Shown: positions 34,000-44,341, counted from the first letter of the stretch. The stretch is 64,000 nt of DNA from Aliiglaciecola sp. M165 (GCF_007197995.1 NZ_VKKH01000002.1:682001-746000); one strand, 5' to 3'. The notes: generated from the sequence alone by a model not told the origin. A program made the numbers and translations.

Positions 34000-34887
34000 C
34001 TAGTCAGATATTTCAAACTCTCGCTTAATTATGTTCAGTACTTTTTCTGCTTCTTCATACGTAATTTGCTGGCTGCGACTGATATCCAAAACAAGGTTAT
34101 CTGCACTACGCTCACCGGCAAATAGTCGCTCGTTGATAAATGCGACAGTATCAGGTGATGCTATGCGTTTTGCATCCTGTGCTATTTTCATCGCACTGGC
34201 AGCAAGTTCTTCATAGTTTTGCGTTTCCATAAATCCTTGATTATAGAGAGCGTTAAGTACTTCTGGAATTTTTGCGTATTGTTTAACTAGGTAATAGATA
34301 TCTGTCGCGTCTTTCTTTCGTATTTCTGACCCTCGTTCTAACCATGAGATCAATTTTAGAATGAGCATACCTGCGGGAGACGCCACTTTGATTTTCAGCT
34401 CTGGAGTCTCTGCGATCTTCACCGTTAACGCATTTTCGAATGCCTCGCTGAATCCCATTACATTCATAACAAAGTCTTGTTCTGGCGGCCAAGCAATTTC
34501 AATATGGTTCGTATTGTCGAGAGTGCTTTGTGCGATTTCACCAAATGGCACAATGTCGATTTCCCACGGCATGTTGTTTGAATCAATCATGTTCAACTGA
34601 TGGATTTTGTCTTTGTGTTGCACAAAGCCTGACTCAAGCAAACGTGTTTTTAACTGATCAAATTGCTCCCATTTTTGCACTTGAATACCAAAGTCTACAT
34701 CTCGCGTACCGCGCTCAATATTGGCATTGTATCCATGTACCAAGACAATATCCCTGGCAGTAGCACCTACCACTAAATATGGAATTCCCAGAGCAGTCGT
34801 GTGCTCATCAACAATTTGATAAAGCTCGACTAATCCATCTGGCAGTTTGTCTACAATATCAAGTGTTTTAAGCAAGGTATTCATCAT
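34000..34887 (-). CDS. AbiEii-type nucleotidyltransferase toxin
   Basis: About 295 residues from the ATG at 34887, which has AGAGG five bases upstream and overlaps the preceding gene by 20 bp. Nucleotidyltransferase motifs: VVGATARDIVL (GxxARD instead of GS), then RGTRDVDFGIQ with the metal-binding DVDFG pair, and PWEIDIVPFG for the third acidic residue. The AbiEii/MenA family adds nucleotides to tRNA acceptor ends and stops translation. As the second gene of a two-gene unit with an AbiEi-like partner, it is most likely the toxin of a type IV-style toxin-antitoxin or abortive-infection pair. Confidence 0.8.
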   Translation of the reverse strand: MMNTLLKTLDIVDKLPDGLVELYQIVDEHTTALGIPYLVVGATARDIVLVHGYNANIERGTRDVDFGIQVQKWEQFDQLKTRLLESGFVQHKDKIHQLNMIDSNNMPWEIDIVPFGEIAQSTLDNTNHIEIAWPPEQDFVMNVMGFSEAFENALTVKIAETPELKIKVASPAGMLILKLISWLERGSEIRKKDATDIYYLVKQYAKIPEVLNALYNQGFMETQNYEELAASAMKIAQDAKRIASPDTVAFINERLFAGERSADNLVLDISRSQQITYEEAEKVLNIIKREFEISD

Positions 34888-35935
34888 ACAGCCTCTTTGC
34901 CGCATCCATATTTCTAGGGTCAGTGCTGGTGATTAAACTTGCGTACACCAATAATGGATGTGCTAAGCCCGCTTGTTCACCTTGTATTTTCTTATTCTCA
35001 AAAGGTGGCTCGACTACCATTACTTTATGATCTTGCATTTCATTAATGGCAGGCTTTCTCAGTCGGGCAGCTTTCAGAAAAGCTTGCTTTTGATCTGGTG
35101 CTAGATAAATCAAAAAGTCTTTGGCATTTAGATAGTGAGCATATCGCTCAGCAGCAAGTTCTCCGCCCCAAAGCCCGCCATAATCACCAGCATCAATCGC
35201 CTTCAATTGTTCAGGGTTGTCGGCAGCGAATAAGGTTTGATTTAACTTGGCTTGCATATTTTCAGGGTAAGCATCTAGCCATTTATCGAGCAGGGCATTT
35301 GTATCTGCCACGACTTTCCCTTTTTCACCTTTTTGTATAATAAATCCTTGATAGTGCAGATCGTCCATCACTTGCTTCACTGTTCCAAGCGCGACCTCCG
35401 CTGTGTCAGCAATTGTCCTCATAGGTGCGTTTATCAACTCGGGCTGAGTTAACAGCATATAAACGACTTTCATCCCTTTGGGCTGAAACGCTTTTCCCAT
35501 TTGTTTCGTTAATGTGACGTCCTGATGTGGCTTTGCTGGCTTTTTCCCTTGTATGTCGATGTAGACGGGTGGTTGATTGATAAATGCATTACCAGCGGTA
35601 TCTATGAATTGAATGTCTTGTTTTTTTAATTGCTCTGCGAGGTTGGGGTTAACATAGTCTGTTACGAGCATAGTTTGAAGGTCGGGATCGTAAGCTTTCA
35701 TTTGAAGTATTAGTCTTGGCAGATTTGCTTTATTGATCCACTTTTTACATTCGATATTGAGTGTCGTTTTGGTTTTTGGCAGCGTTAGCTGACCATCCAC
35801 TGCTTTTGCAGTGTTCTTCGTAAGATTTTTCGTAGGATCACGCTCAAGAAAAGTTAGCTTAGCTCCCAGGTTTGTATGCTTATTAAGCTGCTCCACTGCT
35901 GCATCAACGATGTCTTTTTCTTTCGCCATGTCCAT
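34868..35935 (-). CDS. AbiEi family antitoxin/regulator, long form
   Basis: 355 residues, longer than classical AbiEi (about 200-280). The N-terminal part contains KTTLNIECKKWINKANLPRL, reminiscent of a restriction-endonuclease-like fold (IECKK core), then a TDYVNPNLAEQLKKQDIQFI strand-helix unit. The middle has a winged helix (MRTIADTAEVALGTVKQVMD). The C-terminal domain contains YGGLWGGELAAERYAHYL, which is typical of the longer AbiEi-like proteins. AbiEi proteins repress their own promoter; the TGAAC-rich region just upstream fits that. An alternative ATG lies two codons downstream. Confidence 0.78.
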   Translation of the reverse strand: MDMAKEKDIVDAAVEQLNKHTNLGAKLTFLERDPTKNLTKNTAKAVDGQLTLPKTKTTLNIECKKWINKANLPRLILQMKAYDPDLQTMLVTDYVNPNLAEQLKKQDIQFIDTAGNAFINQPPVYIDIQGKKPAKPHQDVTLTKQMGKAFQPKGMKVVYMLLTQPELINAPMRTIADTAEVALGTVKQVMDDLHYQGFIIQKGEKGKVVADTNALLDKWLDAYPENMQAKLNQTLFAADNPEQLKAIDAGDYGGLWGGELAAERYAHYLNAKDFLIYLAPDQKQAFLKAARLRKPAINEMQDHKVMVVEPPFENKKIQGEQAGLAHPLLVYASLITSTDPRNMDAAKRLYDEYLA

Positions 35936-36237
35936 AACTCATATTTGTCTATATTTTTGCTTGTTCATTTTTTCTTGTCGTTCAATAACAATGAACAATA
36001 AACCAAAATGAACAAAACACAACTATTTGTTCAATATTATTACGCGTTCATAAATATTGAACACATTAAAATAATGAACAAAAGAAAGATAGATCCTACC
36101 AATAGAATCGATTTCAATTTATGAAAGAGGCAATCCTTTTGTTTATTTTGCAGAAAAATGTTCTAGAATAAAAACCGCTCAATAAATCAAACACATAAGT
36201 GTAAACGGGACTGAATAAAGAATAAAACCCAACACCT
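35936..36237. other. Promoter region of the AbiE pair
   Basis: 302 bp holding the half-site cluster at 35961-36080 and, further right, AT-rich sequence up to the convergent or unrelated neighbour. No gene seen. Confidence 0.6.
35961..36080. promoter_or_regulatory. Cluster of TGAAC/GTTCA half sites
   Basis: Within 120 bp the hexamer TGAACA or its relatives occur about eight times in both directions: TTGTTCAT (35961), CGTTCAAT (35979), ATGAACA (35991), ATGAACA (36008), TTGTTCAAT (36027), GCGTTCAT (36044), ATTGAACA (36056), ATGAACA (36074). They form several inverted pairs directly upstream of the AbiEi-like gene, fitting an autoregulatory operator. Confidence 0.65.
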
Positions 36238-36690
36238 TCATTCAGATGTAATGGGCGAACTATGTGTAGAAATCGCTCTTGTCACGCCATCTTGCTTGCG
36301 ATAAACATCTGTGAATCTGAGATTGACGAAACTTAATGCGCCGTCGGCTCCAAGGATATGTAGTTTTTCTTTAGCTGTGACTATCGCGATATCGTCGTAA
36401 TAGCGAATGACAAGATCAGAAAACTCTATATCAGTCACTCGATAGTCACTGTTTGCAAGCTCGTTCAAGCTATCTTCTTTCCCTGAAGTTTGACCATCAG
36501 CTCCGCCTGAATACACCCAACTATCGTCTAAGATCTGCGCAAGTAATTTTGAGTCTTTTGTGGCGAATGCAACTTTCCAGTTTTGTAACAACTGGGTGAC
36601 GTCCTCTTGAGTTATGGTGTTAGCCATGCCGTTTGCATAGCCTTTTGTCATAAAAAGAAATACAAAAAACATCGATATCAAAGCTTTCAT
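36238..36690 (-). CDS. Secreted NTF2-like (SnoaL/DUF4440) protein
   Basis: 150 residues; signal peptide MKALISMFFVFLFMTKGYA. The mature protein is a single NTF2-like cone-shaped domain: VTQLLQNWKVAFATKDSKLL, then ILDDSWVYSGGADGQTSGKE, the IVTAKEKLHILG strand and RFTDVYRKQDGV. Members are ligand-binding or isomerase-like; without a clear acidic pair the activity is not predictable. AAGGAGCGCGC precedes the ATG. Confidence 0.8.
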   Translation of the reverse strand: MKALISMFFVFLFMTKGYANGMANTITQEDVTQLLQNWKVAFATKDSKLLAQILDDSWVYSGGADGQTSGKEDSLNELANSDYRVTDIEFSDLVIRYYDDIAIVTAKEKLHILGADGALSFVNLRFTDVYRKQDGVTRAISTHSSPITSE

Positions 36691-36816
36691 GCGCGCTCCT
36701 TTGGTGTGATTGTCGCATTCGTTTGCAGAATAAAATGTGATAGCAAAACCCAGGGTAATATCAAATATGTAAAGGGCAGATTCAAAGAGAGAATAGGTTA
36801 GTGCGCTATCTCAATA

Positions 36817-38268
36817 TTACAATCTAAGGGATTGTTTTAATTCTTGATAGGCCTGATCTTTCCACATAGGTCTGAATTCAGGATAGGCAAGCGCAAGTGG
36901 TACATATCTCTCTTTATTTTCGACAGCCTGTTTAAGTAATGACTCCGCCATTGGGTAGTCTTCGGTTGATGCTTTTAGGGTTGCAAGAAAAAACGCGGGA
37001 GCCTGATTTTTCTGCCACAAAGCAAATAACCATTCATAAAATGCAACGGTTTCTTGTTTGTTTAGTTGATTTTCGACCAATTCAATTTGTTCAGGTTTGG
37101 CCCCATATTTTTGCATAAAGGTAACATAGTAACGTTTAGCTTTTTCGTTGAGTCCAAGCGCCAACGCTGACTCGGCTGCACATTTGAAACTAAAAAGATG
37201 CTCAGGTTTAAGCTCTAAGGTTTGCTCACACTGCGCCAACGCAAGTCGATGATCTCCTCCAACTGAATATATCCAACCGGCATGATAGCGTTCTTGTACG
37301 CCACCGGGATCCAGTTGCAGTGCATGCTCGATACTCCTGTACGCTAAGTCAATATCACCTAAAATTGCACTAGTGACTGATAGCTCATGCCATCCAATAG
37401 TCAGTTTGGGTTCAATAGCGACCGCATCCAAAAACTTTTGATGTGCGCTTGAAATATCCCAATCCAAATAGAGTAAAACCATACCTTCAATCACCGATGT
37501 CATCGCCGATTCTGGTTGATACAACCTTGCTAGCTCACTGCTTTCTTTGATGATTTTTTGCGAGTTTTCCACATTAGAATACAACGCCGAAATCCCTAAG
37601 TACGCCTGCACGTCAGGGTACTCAGGGTATGTTTTGGTAATTTCACCAAACATCTTGTAGCTGCTTGCGTAATGGGTGTATTCACCTTTTTCAAATTGAT
37701 GAACAGCGCGCTGGAAGTTGAGACTTATCTTATCTTCGTATTGTGTGCTTTGCTGGTGACTGTTTTCGTCTAAAGAGGGCTGCACTAGATTTGACCACCA
37801 AAGGGCAGCTGATACGGCAAAAACGAGCCCCGCTCCTGGTGCGACCAAATAGGTCAACAACCCCCTTTTAGTTGTATGAGATGTGGGATTAACCTTGCTA
37901 TCTATCTTTGTCGGTGTGTGTGAAGAATGATCAAATTTACTTTCATTTGTCGCTTCATCTTCTACTGGCGCAACAAAACGGTAGCCTCTGCGCGGAATGG
38001 TCTGGATAAATACGGGTGCCTTCGGATTGTCGCCCAATGCTTGACGAATGCCTTTAATACAAAAGTTTATGCTCTGATCAAATTCGACGACGGTGTCTCC
38101 CCAAGCATCGGCTTTGAGTTCTTCTCTGCTCACAAGCGAACCAGGGCGTTGCAACAACAGACACAAAACATCGGCTTGCTTGGGCTGCAATGGAACTGAC
38201 TGACCCGATTTCATCAGCTCTTTGGTTTCCAAATCAAACTCGAATTCTTTGAACGTCACCCGCGACAT
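36817..38268 (-). CDS. CadC/ToxR-like membrane transcription regulator with TPR domain
   Basis: 483 residues. Residues 1-100 are an OmpR-type winged helix (FEFDLETKELMKSGQSVPLQ, REELKADAWGDTVVEFDQSI, ending IPRRGYRFVAPV). One membrane segment lies at about 138-160 (YLVAPGAGLVFAVSAALWW), then a periplasmic TPR-type domain up to the end (repeats such as WHELSVTSAILGDIDLAYRS). This layout senses a periplasmic signal and regulates DNA directly. It faces the ankyrin-ankyrin-receptor genes across 299 bp, so it is the likely regulator of them. Confidence 0.88.
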   Translation of the reverse strand: MSRVTFKEFEFDLETKELMKSGQSVPLQPKQADVLCLLLQRPGSLVSREELKADAWGDTVVEFDQSINFCIKGIRQALGDNPKAPVFIQTIPRRGYRFVAPVEDEATNESKFDHSSHTPTKIDSKVNPTSHTTKRGLLTYLVAPGAGLVFAVSAALWWSNLVQPSLDENSHQQSTQYEDKISLNFQRAVHQFEKGEYTHYASSYKMFGEITKTYPEYPDVQAYLGISALYSNVENSQKIIKESSELARLYQPESAMTSVIEGMVLLYLDWDISSAHQKFLDAVAIEPKLTIGWHELSVTSAILGDIDLAYRSIEHALQLDPGGVQERYHAGWIYSVGGDHRLALAQCEQTLELKPEHLFSFKCAAESALALGLNEKAKRYYVTFMQKYGAKPEQIELVENQLNKQETVAFYEWLFALWQKNQAPAFFLATLKASTEDYPMAESLLKQAVENKERYVPLALAYPEFRPMWKDQAYQELKQSLRL

Positions 38269-38567
38269 TTGTGCTTAACTCCTTCGACTTCTCTAAAGCT
38301 TTGCTTAGGTCAAATTATGACACAGGCAATGCAAAAATAGCCATATTCAGTATATGAGCAAGTTATGAGCAAGCTTATAAAACAAGGCCTGCAGCGCCAT
38401 ACCCCTCAAAAAATAGGTATTATTCAAGTGGTTAAAAAAGCGGAATCAACCTGATTGATTCGACTCTGTTTGGTTTTTATCAAACATCCTCAGGCAATGC
38501 TCATGGAAATATTCTCTTCCGCCCTTAGCCTTGCAAGTGTCCCATAATAATCTCAGAAGGCCCACCT

Positions 38568-40169
38568 ATGACAAAATTGTACTTTCAGATAGCAGCGATT
38601 GGCGCGCTAGCATTTGCAGTTTCAACCAAAGCTATCGGATCAGATTCGCTTGAATGCCCTAAACCGACGGTTGCAATCGAAAACGTTTCGGCACTGATGA
38701 ACGAAAACACGCAAACCCAAATACTGCGTAAGCTAGCCTGCGCAGCAAATCAACAAGCATTACTTGAAGACAATCAATTGTTGATGATTGCTGTGCAAAA
38801 AAGCTTACATGAGGTGGTTACATGGGCGATTGCCAATGGCGCTGAGGTAGACCAACCCGACAATCGAACGATGACGCCAATTATGGTGGCTGCCCAGTTG
38901 GGTAATTCTCAGATCCTCGTGAAGCTAGCGAATGCCGGCGCATCTTTGACCAGACAAGCCAGTAATGGCTATGCAACTTTTGATTTCGCTTTGGAAGGGA
39001 GTCACCTTGATGCAATGGCGGAACTCATTGAACTGCATTTACGCAATTTGGAACAACAATCACCGGCCATTTCGACAAAAGTGTTAAAGACCAAACGGCA
39101 ATCATTATTGTTTATAAAAGCAGTCGTCGAAGACGATGTTGGTGCTATTGATGCATTACTTGAAGACGAAGCCGCAATAAACGTGCACAACATTACTAAC
39201 TATGCACCGCTCCCTCTTGCCGTGAGGCTCGGAAATGAACCAATAGTGCGCTCGTTGTTGTCTCACAATGCCAACCCTAATATCGGCAATGACGGAAATG
39301 ATGAGGCGATCCCCCTCAATCAGGCGGTGCGTGGTAACCGTCTTGGACTAATTAAATTATTGCTGGCTGCCGGTTCTGATATCAATAAAGAAAATGGTCG
39401 AGGGTATTCAGCACTGATGTTGGCCAGTTTGTATGGTCATAAGAATTTAATCGCCTTTTTACTCGGCCAAAACGCCAACATTAATCACGTTAACCACAGA
39501 GGAAGCGATGCGCTGATGATGGCAGCTGCATATGGCCATGCAGAGATAGTCGAAATTTTGTTAGCTTCCGGTAGTCAAGGCAAGCATCAAAACAATCAAG
39601 GATTTAGCGCAATGGATTACGCCATACAACAAGGACACCTAGATGTAGTGACGCGTCTTGTTACACATGCTACGAGTCAAAGCGTAGCAAATGCTTTGTT
39701 TTTAGCTAGCGATCCCATGAAGCAATCATTCACAAAAGATGCTATCCCTCCATCCATATTGGGCCATCCACCACTCAATCTTGTCGCTCGATTTGCTAAC
39801 AAAAAATCGATGAAATTGCTTTTGGCGCAAGGAGCAAACCCGCAAGAACAATCAATGACAGGTTATCAAACCAATGCACTGATGAATGCATGTCAAAGTG
39901 GCGATCTTGAGGCAGTAAAATTGTTACTGGGCACAAATGTAGACGTCAATATGCAAGACGGTCATGGCGATCCGGCGATTAACTGGGCTGTCGCTTATGG
40001 TCATCAACATATAGTGAAATCATTGTTAGATGCAGGCGCAGATCCCAGAATTGCCAACAAAGATGGCTACACAGCAATTCGCACAGCGCAAGAGCGAGGG
40101 TTGACAGAGCTTGCTAAAACCCTTTCTTCCCATGCAATAGCGACCGCAAAACGCGCGGAGGGCAAATAG
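38568..40169 (+). CDS. Exported ankyrin-repeat protein
   Basis: 533 residues; signal peptide ends AFAVSTKAIG. About ten ankyrin repeats follow: TPIMVAAQLGNSQILVKLAN, APLPLAVRLGNEPIVRSLLS, IPLNQAVRGNRLGLIKLLLA, SALMLASLYGHKNLIAFLLG, DALMMAAAYGHAEIVEILLA and later PAINWAVAYGHQHIVKSLLD. Ankyrin stacks bind proteins. Its position in front of a TonB-dependent receptor suggests a periplasmic partner of that receptor or of its ligand. The stop overlaps the next start by one base. Confidence 0.88.
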   Translation: MTKLYFQIAAIGALAFAVSTKAIGSDSLECPKPTVAIENVSALMNENTQTQILRKLACAANQQALLEDNQLLMIAVQKSLHEVVTWAIANGAEVDQPDNRTMTPIMVAAQLGNSQILVKLANAGASLTRQASNGYATFDFALEGSHLDAMAELIELHLRNLEQQSPAISTKVLKTKRQSLLFIKAVVEDDVGAIDALLEDEAAINVHNITNYAPLPLAVRLGNEPIVRSLLSHNANPNIGNDGNDEAIPLNQAVRGNRLGLIKLLLAAGSDINKENGRGYSALMLASLYGHKNLIAFLLGQNANINHVNHRGSDALMMAAAYGHAEIVEILLASGSQGKHQNNQGFSAMDYAIQQGHLDVVTRLVTHATSQSVANALFLASDPMKQSFTKDAIPPSILGHPPLNLVARFANKKSMKLLLAQGANPQEQSMTGYQTNALMNACQSGDLEAVKLLLGTNVDVNMQDGHGDPAINWAVAYGHQHIVKSLLDAGADPRIANKDGYTAIRTAQERGLTELAKTLSSHAIATAKRAEGK

Positions 40170-41251
40170 TGAAACCTGTTGTACTGCTGCTATCACTGGC
40201 GCTTTCGTTCAATGCCAAAGCAAATCTTGATTCGATGATCGATGCCATCAAAGCAGATGATCAGAAAAAAGCAGGATTGTTAATAACTGACAACGCCTAT
40301 TCACTCAAAGACCAGGCAACGCTGTTGCAAGCATCAGTGAGTGAGCGGAGACCTCAAATATTAACACTGTTTTTGGCACACGGATTTACTGCAGACGCGG
40401 TAAAAAACGATGGATTTAATGCAACAGCACTTATGTTTGCTGCATACATAGACGACATTCCAATGATGGAAATGCTTGTAAAAGCAGGTGCTGATATTAA
40501 CCAACAAGATGATATAGGTGACCCGGCTATTAATTGGGCCACCTATGCAGGAAATACCGCGGCGGTAAGCTGGCTACTCAATAAACAAGCTCAAACTGAT
40601 TTGGTAGGCCACGGCAATGCATTGGAAATAGCAATGCGCCGGGGGTTTACTGGCATTGTTACCTTATTTTGCCAACGACAAGTATGCCACCGTGCAAATG
40701 CTTCAACCATTCAACTAGCCAGCCTGATTGACACAAAAACTGCGGATATTCCAGCTGATATCAGTTTGTTCACTTTGCAGAGTTTGGATGAGACAGGCCG
40801 TCCTTTGTTGCATCGAGCGAGCCGCCAAGGGCGAAGTGACATCCTTAAATTGGCGCGCAAAAACACACCTGATGAATCATTACAAAGCATCCTAAACATG
40901 ACAGATCCAATCGGCTTTTCTGCCCTGATGGAAGCGGCCAGAGAAGGCCAACTGGAAGTCGTAAATTGGTTATTGTCCCACAAAGCTGATCCCGCAGTTT
41001 CTGCATCTAAAAATGCTTTGTCACTCACAGCACTTCATCTGGCATCCTTGTCTGGGCACCAAGACATTGTTAGGAAACTTGCAAAAGCCAAGGTTAACCT
41101 TAATGCGCAAGATACTGACGGAAACACGCCTGCGATGTGGGCGTATTTTTCCAACCACAAAGCAACAGCCAAACTGCTACTGGAATTAGGTGCAGACCCC
41201 ACCGTAAAAAACAAACACGGTAATCAGCTCCCAGACTTAACCGATGAATGA
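40169..41251 (+). CDS. Second exported ankyrin-repeat protein, GTG start
   Basis: 360 residues from the GTG at 40169, overlapping the TAG of the upstream gene (TAGTG), so translation is coupled. Signal peptide PVVLLLSLALSFNAKA. Repeats include TALMFAAYIDDIPMMEMLVK, PAINWATYAGNTAAVSWLLN, SALMEAAREGQLEVVNWLLS and TALHLASLSGHQDIVRKLAK. The GDPAINWA phrase is shared with the upstream protein, indicating that the pair arose by duplication. Confidence 0.87.
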   Translation: MKPVVLLLSLALSFNAKANLDSMIDAIKADDQKKAGLLITDNAYSLKDQATLLQASVSERRPQILTLFLAHGFTADAVKNDGFNATALMFAAYIDDIPMMEMLVKAGADINQQDDIGDPAINWATYAGNTAAVSWLLNKQAQTDLVGHGNALEIAMRRGFTGIVTLFCQRQVCHRANASTIQLASLIDTKTADIPADISLFTLQSLDETGRPLLHRASRQGRSDILKLARKNTPDESLQSILNMTDPIGFSALMEAAREGQLEVVNWLLSHKADPAVSASKNALSLTALHLASLSGHQDIVRKLAKAKVNLNAQDTDGNTPAMWAYFSNHKATAKLLLELGADPTVKNKHGNQLPDLTDE

Positions 41252-41388
41252 GCAAGTTATTAGCGCGCCTTTTACTCGTTAATAAGGTTTTGCTCATTGA
41301 CTGCTAATAGCCATATTAGAGTGAGTGTTTCAACTTAGTATCAGCGACTTCGATAAGGAAGTCGCCGTAAACTAGGGAAACACAAATC

Positions 41389-44217
41389 ATGAAAAAGAAT
41401 AATATTGCCAAAGCCATGAGCTTGGCGTTTTTAGGTAACTCTTTATTACTGGCGGGTAATTCCAGCTACGCTCAGCAAGCACCAGATGCAGACAGTAGTG
41501 TAGAAAAAATAGAAGTAACAGGCTCAAGAATTAAACGTACAGATATGGAAAGTACGGTACCAATTTCTATTATCAGTAGTGCAGAGATTGCCGCGTCAGG
41601 AAACATTAACCTTGCAGATGTGCTAAAACAACAACCGGTTACCATTTCAACCAACAATACCTCAAGTACAACCTTCACCACTTCATCAGTGGGTATCAAC
41701 AACACGGCGCTGCGCAACCTAGGTACAGCTCGCACACTAATATTGGTTAACGGAAGGCGATTTGTCTCTGGCTTATCACCATCCGTTGGCTATGGCGTAG
41801 ATTTGAACTCCATTCCTGCCGCCATGATCGAACGAATTGAGATCCTCAAAAGTGCTTCTTCGGCGGTTTATGGCTCGGATGCAGTAGCGGGTGTCATCAA
41901 CATTATCCTGAAAGACGACATGGAAGGAGTCGAAGTCTCTACACAGTTCGGTATGGCCGAAGAAGGAGACAGCGAGCGCAATCAAATAAATCTAACCGCT
42001 GGGGGTAACTGGGACAAGGGCAACGCGTGGGTTTCTGTCGGATTTGATAAAACACGTGGTATTCGCGCACAAGATCGCTCGTTTTCTGAGTTCGATATCG
42101 CTGTGGTGCTTGATGAAAACGACAACGAAGTATACGACACGGTATTTTCGTCTTTTCCACCGCAAGGCCGTGTGGGCAGCTACAACGGTGACGGAACGCC
42201 ATTTAATTTTGCTCAGGATGCTAACGGAACAGACAGGTTCAACCGAGCCTCGTTCAGACAACTTGTTACACCTCTAGAGCGTAAATACGCAGCCGCTGGC
42301 GCAAACGTTGAAGTGAATGATGAAGTAACGGTTTACAGTGAAATACAGTGGAACTCGACTGAAACCAATGATTCGACTATTGAACCCTTCCCGTTTGATT
42401 TAAATGACATCTGGATCCCAGAGCGAGGTGGTGAAGGTGGATTAGACGTTAATTCTCCATTGGTGCCTGACCTTCTCAGAGAAAATTTGCTGGCCGACGG
42501 TGTCACCAACCTAAACCAGGTGAGCTGGGTTAGGCGTATGGTGGAATTTGGTCCGCGCTCTACGGATTTAGCACGCGATACCGTTCGAATCGCAGCAGGC
42601 GTAGAGTGGGCGGTGTCAGATGACTGGGTATTAGATACTTATTTGACCTGGGGTAAAACTCAGCAGACTCAAGAAAACGGCGGGCAAATCAATCTAGAAA
42701 GAGCACGATTTGCTTTTGATGTAGAAGTGGGGCCGGACAATCAACTGCGCTGTACTGATCAAATAGCGCGATTACAAGGATGTGTGCCTTTTAACGTTTT
42801 TGGAGAAGGGACAATTAGTCAAGATGCCGTGGACTATCTGCGCACTCCAGCGAAAACTCTTGGTCAAGTTGAGCAATTTGTTGTGTCTTCGGTCATATCT
42901 GGTGAGCTACCAGTGGAATTGGGCGGCGGCCCGATAGGCGTTGCTGCGGGCATCGAATATCGCGACGAAAGTGGCCTTTTTAGCCCTGGTGATCTAGCGC
43001 AGACAGGTGCCTCTTCGACAAATCAGGCCAGTCCGACAGATGGCGAATTTGATACGTTCGATTATTTTGCTGAATTTAGTTTACCTGTGACCGAAGCAAT
43101 GAGAATTGATTTGGCGGCTCGTTACTCTGACCATTCTATAGTGGGCGGACAAGCCACCTGGAACCTAGGATTTGAATATCGCCCTATTGACGAGCTAATG
43201 CTACGTGCGTCCGCGGCTCGCGCAGTAAGAACACCCAACATCAGTGATTTATTTGGTGGACGTGGCGAAACCTTTGCTGGTGTCACCGACCCTTGTAATG
43301 GCGTAACGGCGGCAGATACTTCAACCATTGCACAAAACTGTTTATCTATTCCCGGAATAGCGCAACGGGTGGCAGATAATGGCAGTTTCACCCTTTCTCA
43401 AATAGAAGCACAGGGCGTAGGTGGCACCATCGGTGGAAGCCCTGATGTTAAAGAAGAGACGTCCGACTCATGGAGCCTGGGCATTGTTTACCAATTCATG
43501 GAAAACGCCTCGTTGACATTGGATTATTACGATTTTGAAGTGAACGATGCCATTGCAACGACAACTCGCACAGTCGTATTGCAGCGCTGTTTTGATCAGA
43601 CCGCCAATGAGTTCGAAGCCACCTGCAACGGCGCTGTTGTGCGCGGCGCTAATGGTGTTCTAGCTACGGTTGATTCAGGTAGCTCCAATGAGAACATATT
43701 GAAAACCTCAGGTCTCGATTTGGAGATGTCTTACCAAACAGAAATTGATGGGCTGGGAGATTTAAACGCGGCGTTGGTATGGAATCACATCACCAAGTTT
43801 GAGCAAATCGGTATCCTTGATGGTCGGGTACTTGACTACAAAGGTGAGCTAGCAAATCCAGAAAATCGTATTAATCTAAACTTAGGTTTAACGTCGGGCG
43901 ATTTGACTTATTCTTGGCGAATTCGCTATTGGGATGAAGCCGTTGATTCCAATGAAGGTGAAAACTTCAACTTTAGCAATTTTCAACCGCTTGGCGAGTT
44001 AAATACTATAGACGCGCAGGTATATCACGACGTATCACTTTCATACAATGCAACAGACACCTTACTCATAAGAGCAGGTATCAACAATTTGCTTGATGAA
44101 GCACCGCCTCTCATTGGTCAAGGAACCAAGTATGGCGGAACGGGTATTAACACATTCTCAGCGGCCTATGATGTCGTAGGCAGATATTACTATGCAGGAT
44201 TAACCTGGAATTTTTAA
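41389..44217 (+). CDS. TonB-dependent receptor
   Basis: 942 residues; signal peptide ends NSSYA. A TonB-box-like segment (VEKIEVTGSRI, about residue 38) is followed by the plug domain (IISSAEIAASGNINLADVLK; LRNLGTARTLILVNGRRFVS; IERIEILKSASSAVYGSDAV), and a 22-strand-type barrel ending with the aromatic VGRYYYAGLTWNF. It imports a large ligand across the outer membrane using TonB energy. The ERIEILKSASSAVYGSDAVAG type is common among peptide/carbohydrate receptors of Alteromonadales. No siderophore gene is nearby. It is probably co-regulated with the ankyrin genes upstream. Confidence 0.93.
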   Translation: MKKNNIAKAMSLAFLGNSLLLAGNSSYAQQAPDADSSVEKIEVTGSRIKRTDMESTVPISIISSAEIAASGNINLADVLKQQPVTISTNNTSSTTFTTSSVGINNTALRNLGTARTLILVNGRRFVSGLSPSVGYGVDLNSIPAAMIERIEILKSASSAVYGSDAVAGVINIILKDDMEGVEVSTQFGMAEEGDSERNQINLTAGGNWDKGNAWVSVGFDKTRGIRAQDRSFSEFDIAVVLDENDNEVYDTVFSSFPPQGRVGSYNGDGTPFNFAQDANGTDRFNRASFRQLVTPLERKYAAAGANVEVNDEVTVYSEIQWNSTETNDSTIEPFPFDLNDIWIPERGGEGGLDVNSPLVPDLLRENLLADGVTNLNQVSWVRRMVEFGPRSTDLARDTVRIAAGVEWAVSDDWVLDTYLTWGKTQQTQENGGQINLERARFAFDVEVGPDNQLRCTDQIARLQGCVPFNVFGEGTISQDAVDYLRTPAKTLGQVEQFVVSSVISGELPVELGGGPIGVAAGIEYRDESGLFSPGDLAQTGASSTNQASPTDGEFDTFDYFAEFSLPVTEAMRIDLAARYSDHSIVGGQATWNLGFEYRPIDELMLRASAARAVRTPNISDLFGGRGETFAGVTDPCNGVTAADTSTIAQNCLSIPGIAQRVADNGSFTLSQIEAQGVGGTIGGSPDVKEETSDSWSLGIVYQFMENASLTLDYYDFEVNDAIATTTRTVVLQRCFDQTANEFEATCNGAVVRGANGVLATVDSGSSNENILKTSGLDLEMSYQTEIDGLGDLNAALVWNHITKFEQIGILDGRVLDYKGELANPENRINLNLGLTSGDLTYSWRIRYWDEAVDSNEGENFNFSNFQPLGELNTIDAQVYHDVSLSYNATDTLLIRAGINNLLDEAPPLIGQGTKYGGTGINTFSAAYDVVGRYYYAGLTWNF

Positions 44218-44341
44218 TTGCTCATCAACTGATAAGCCAAACTCAGGGTTTGCTCACAGTAAACTATTCGTAAATCGTCATACTGTGATTGAACATCAAC
44301 GTAAACAGTGATGTTTATCTCCCTGGCCATAGTTTGGCCCA

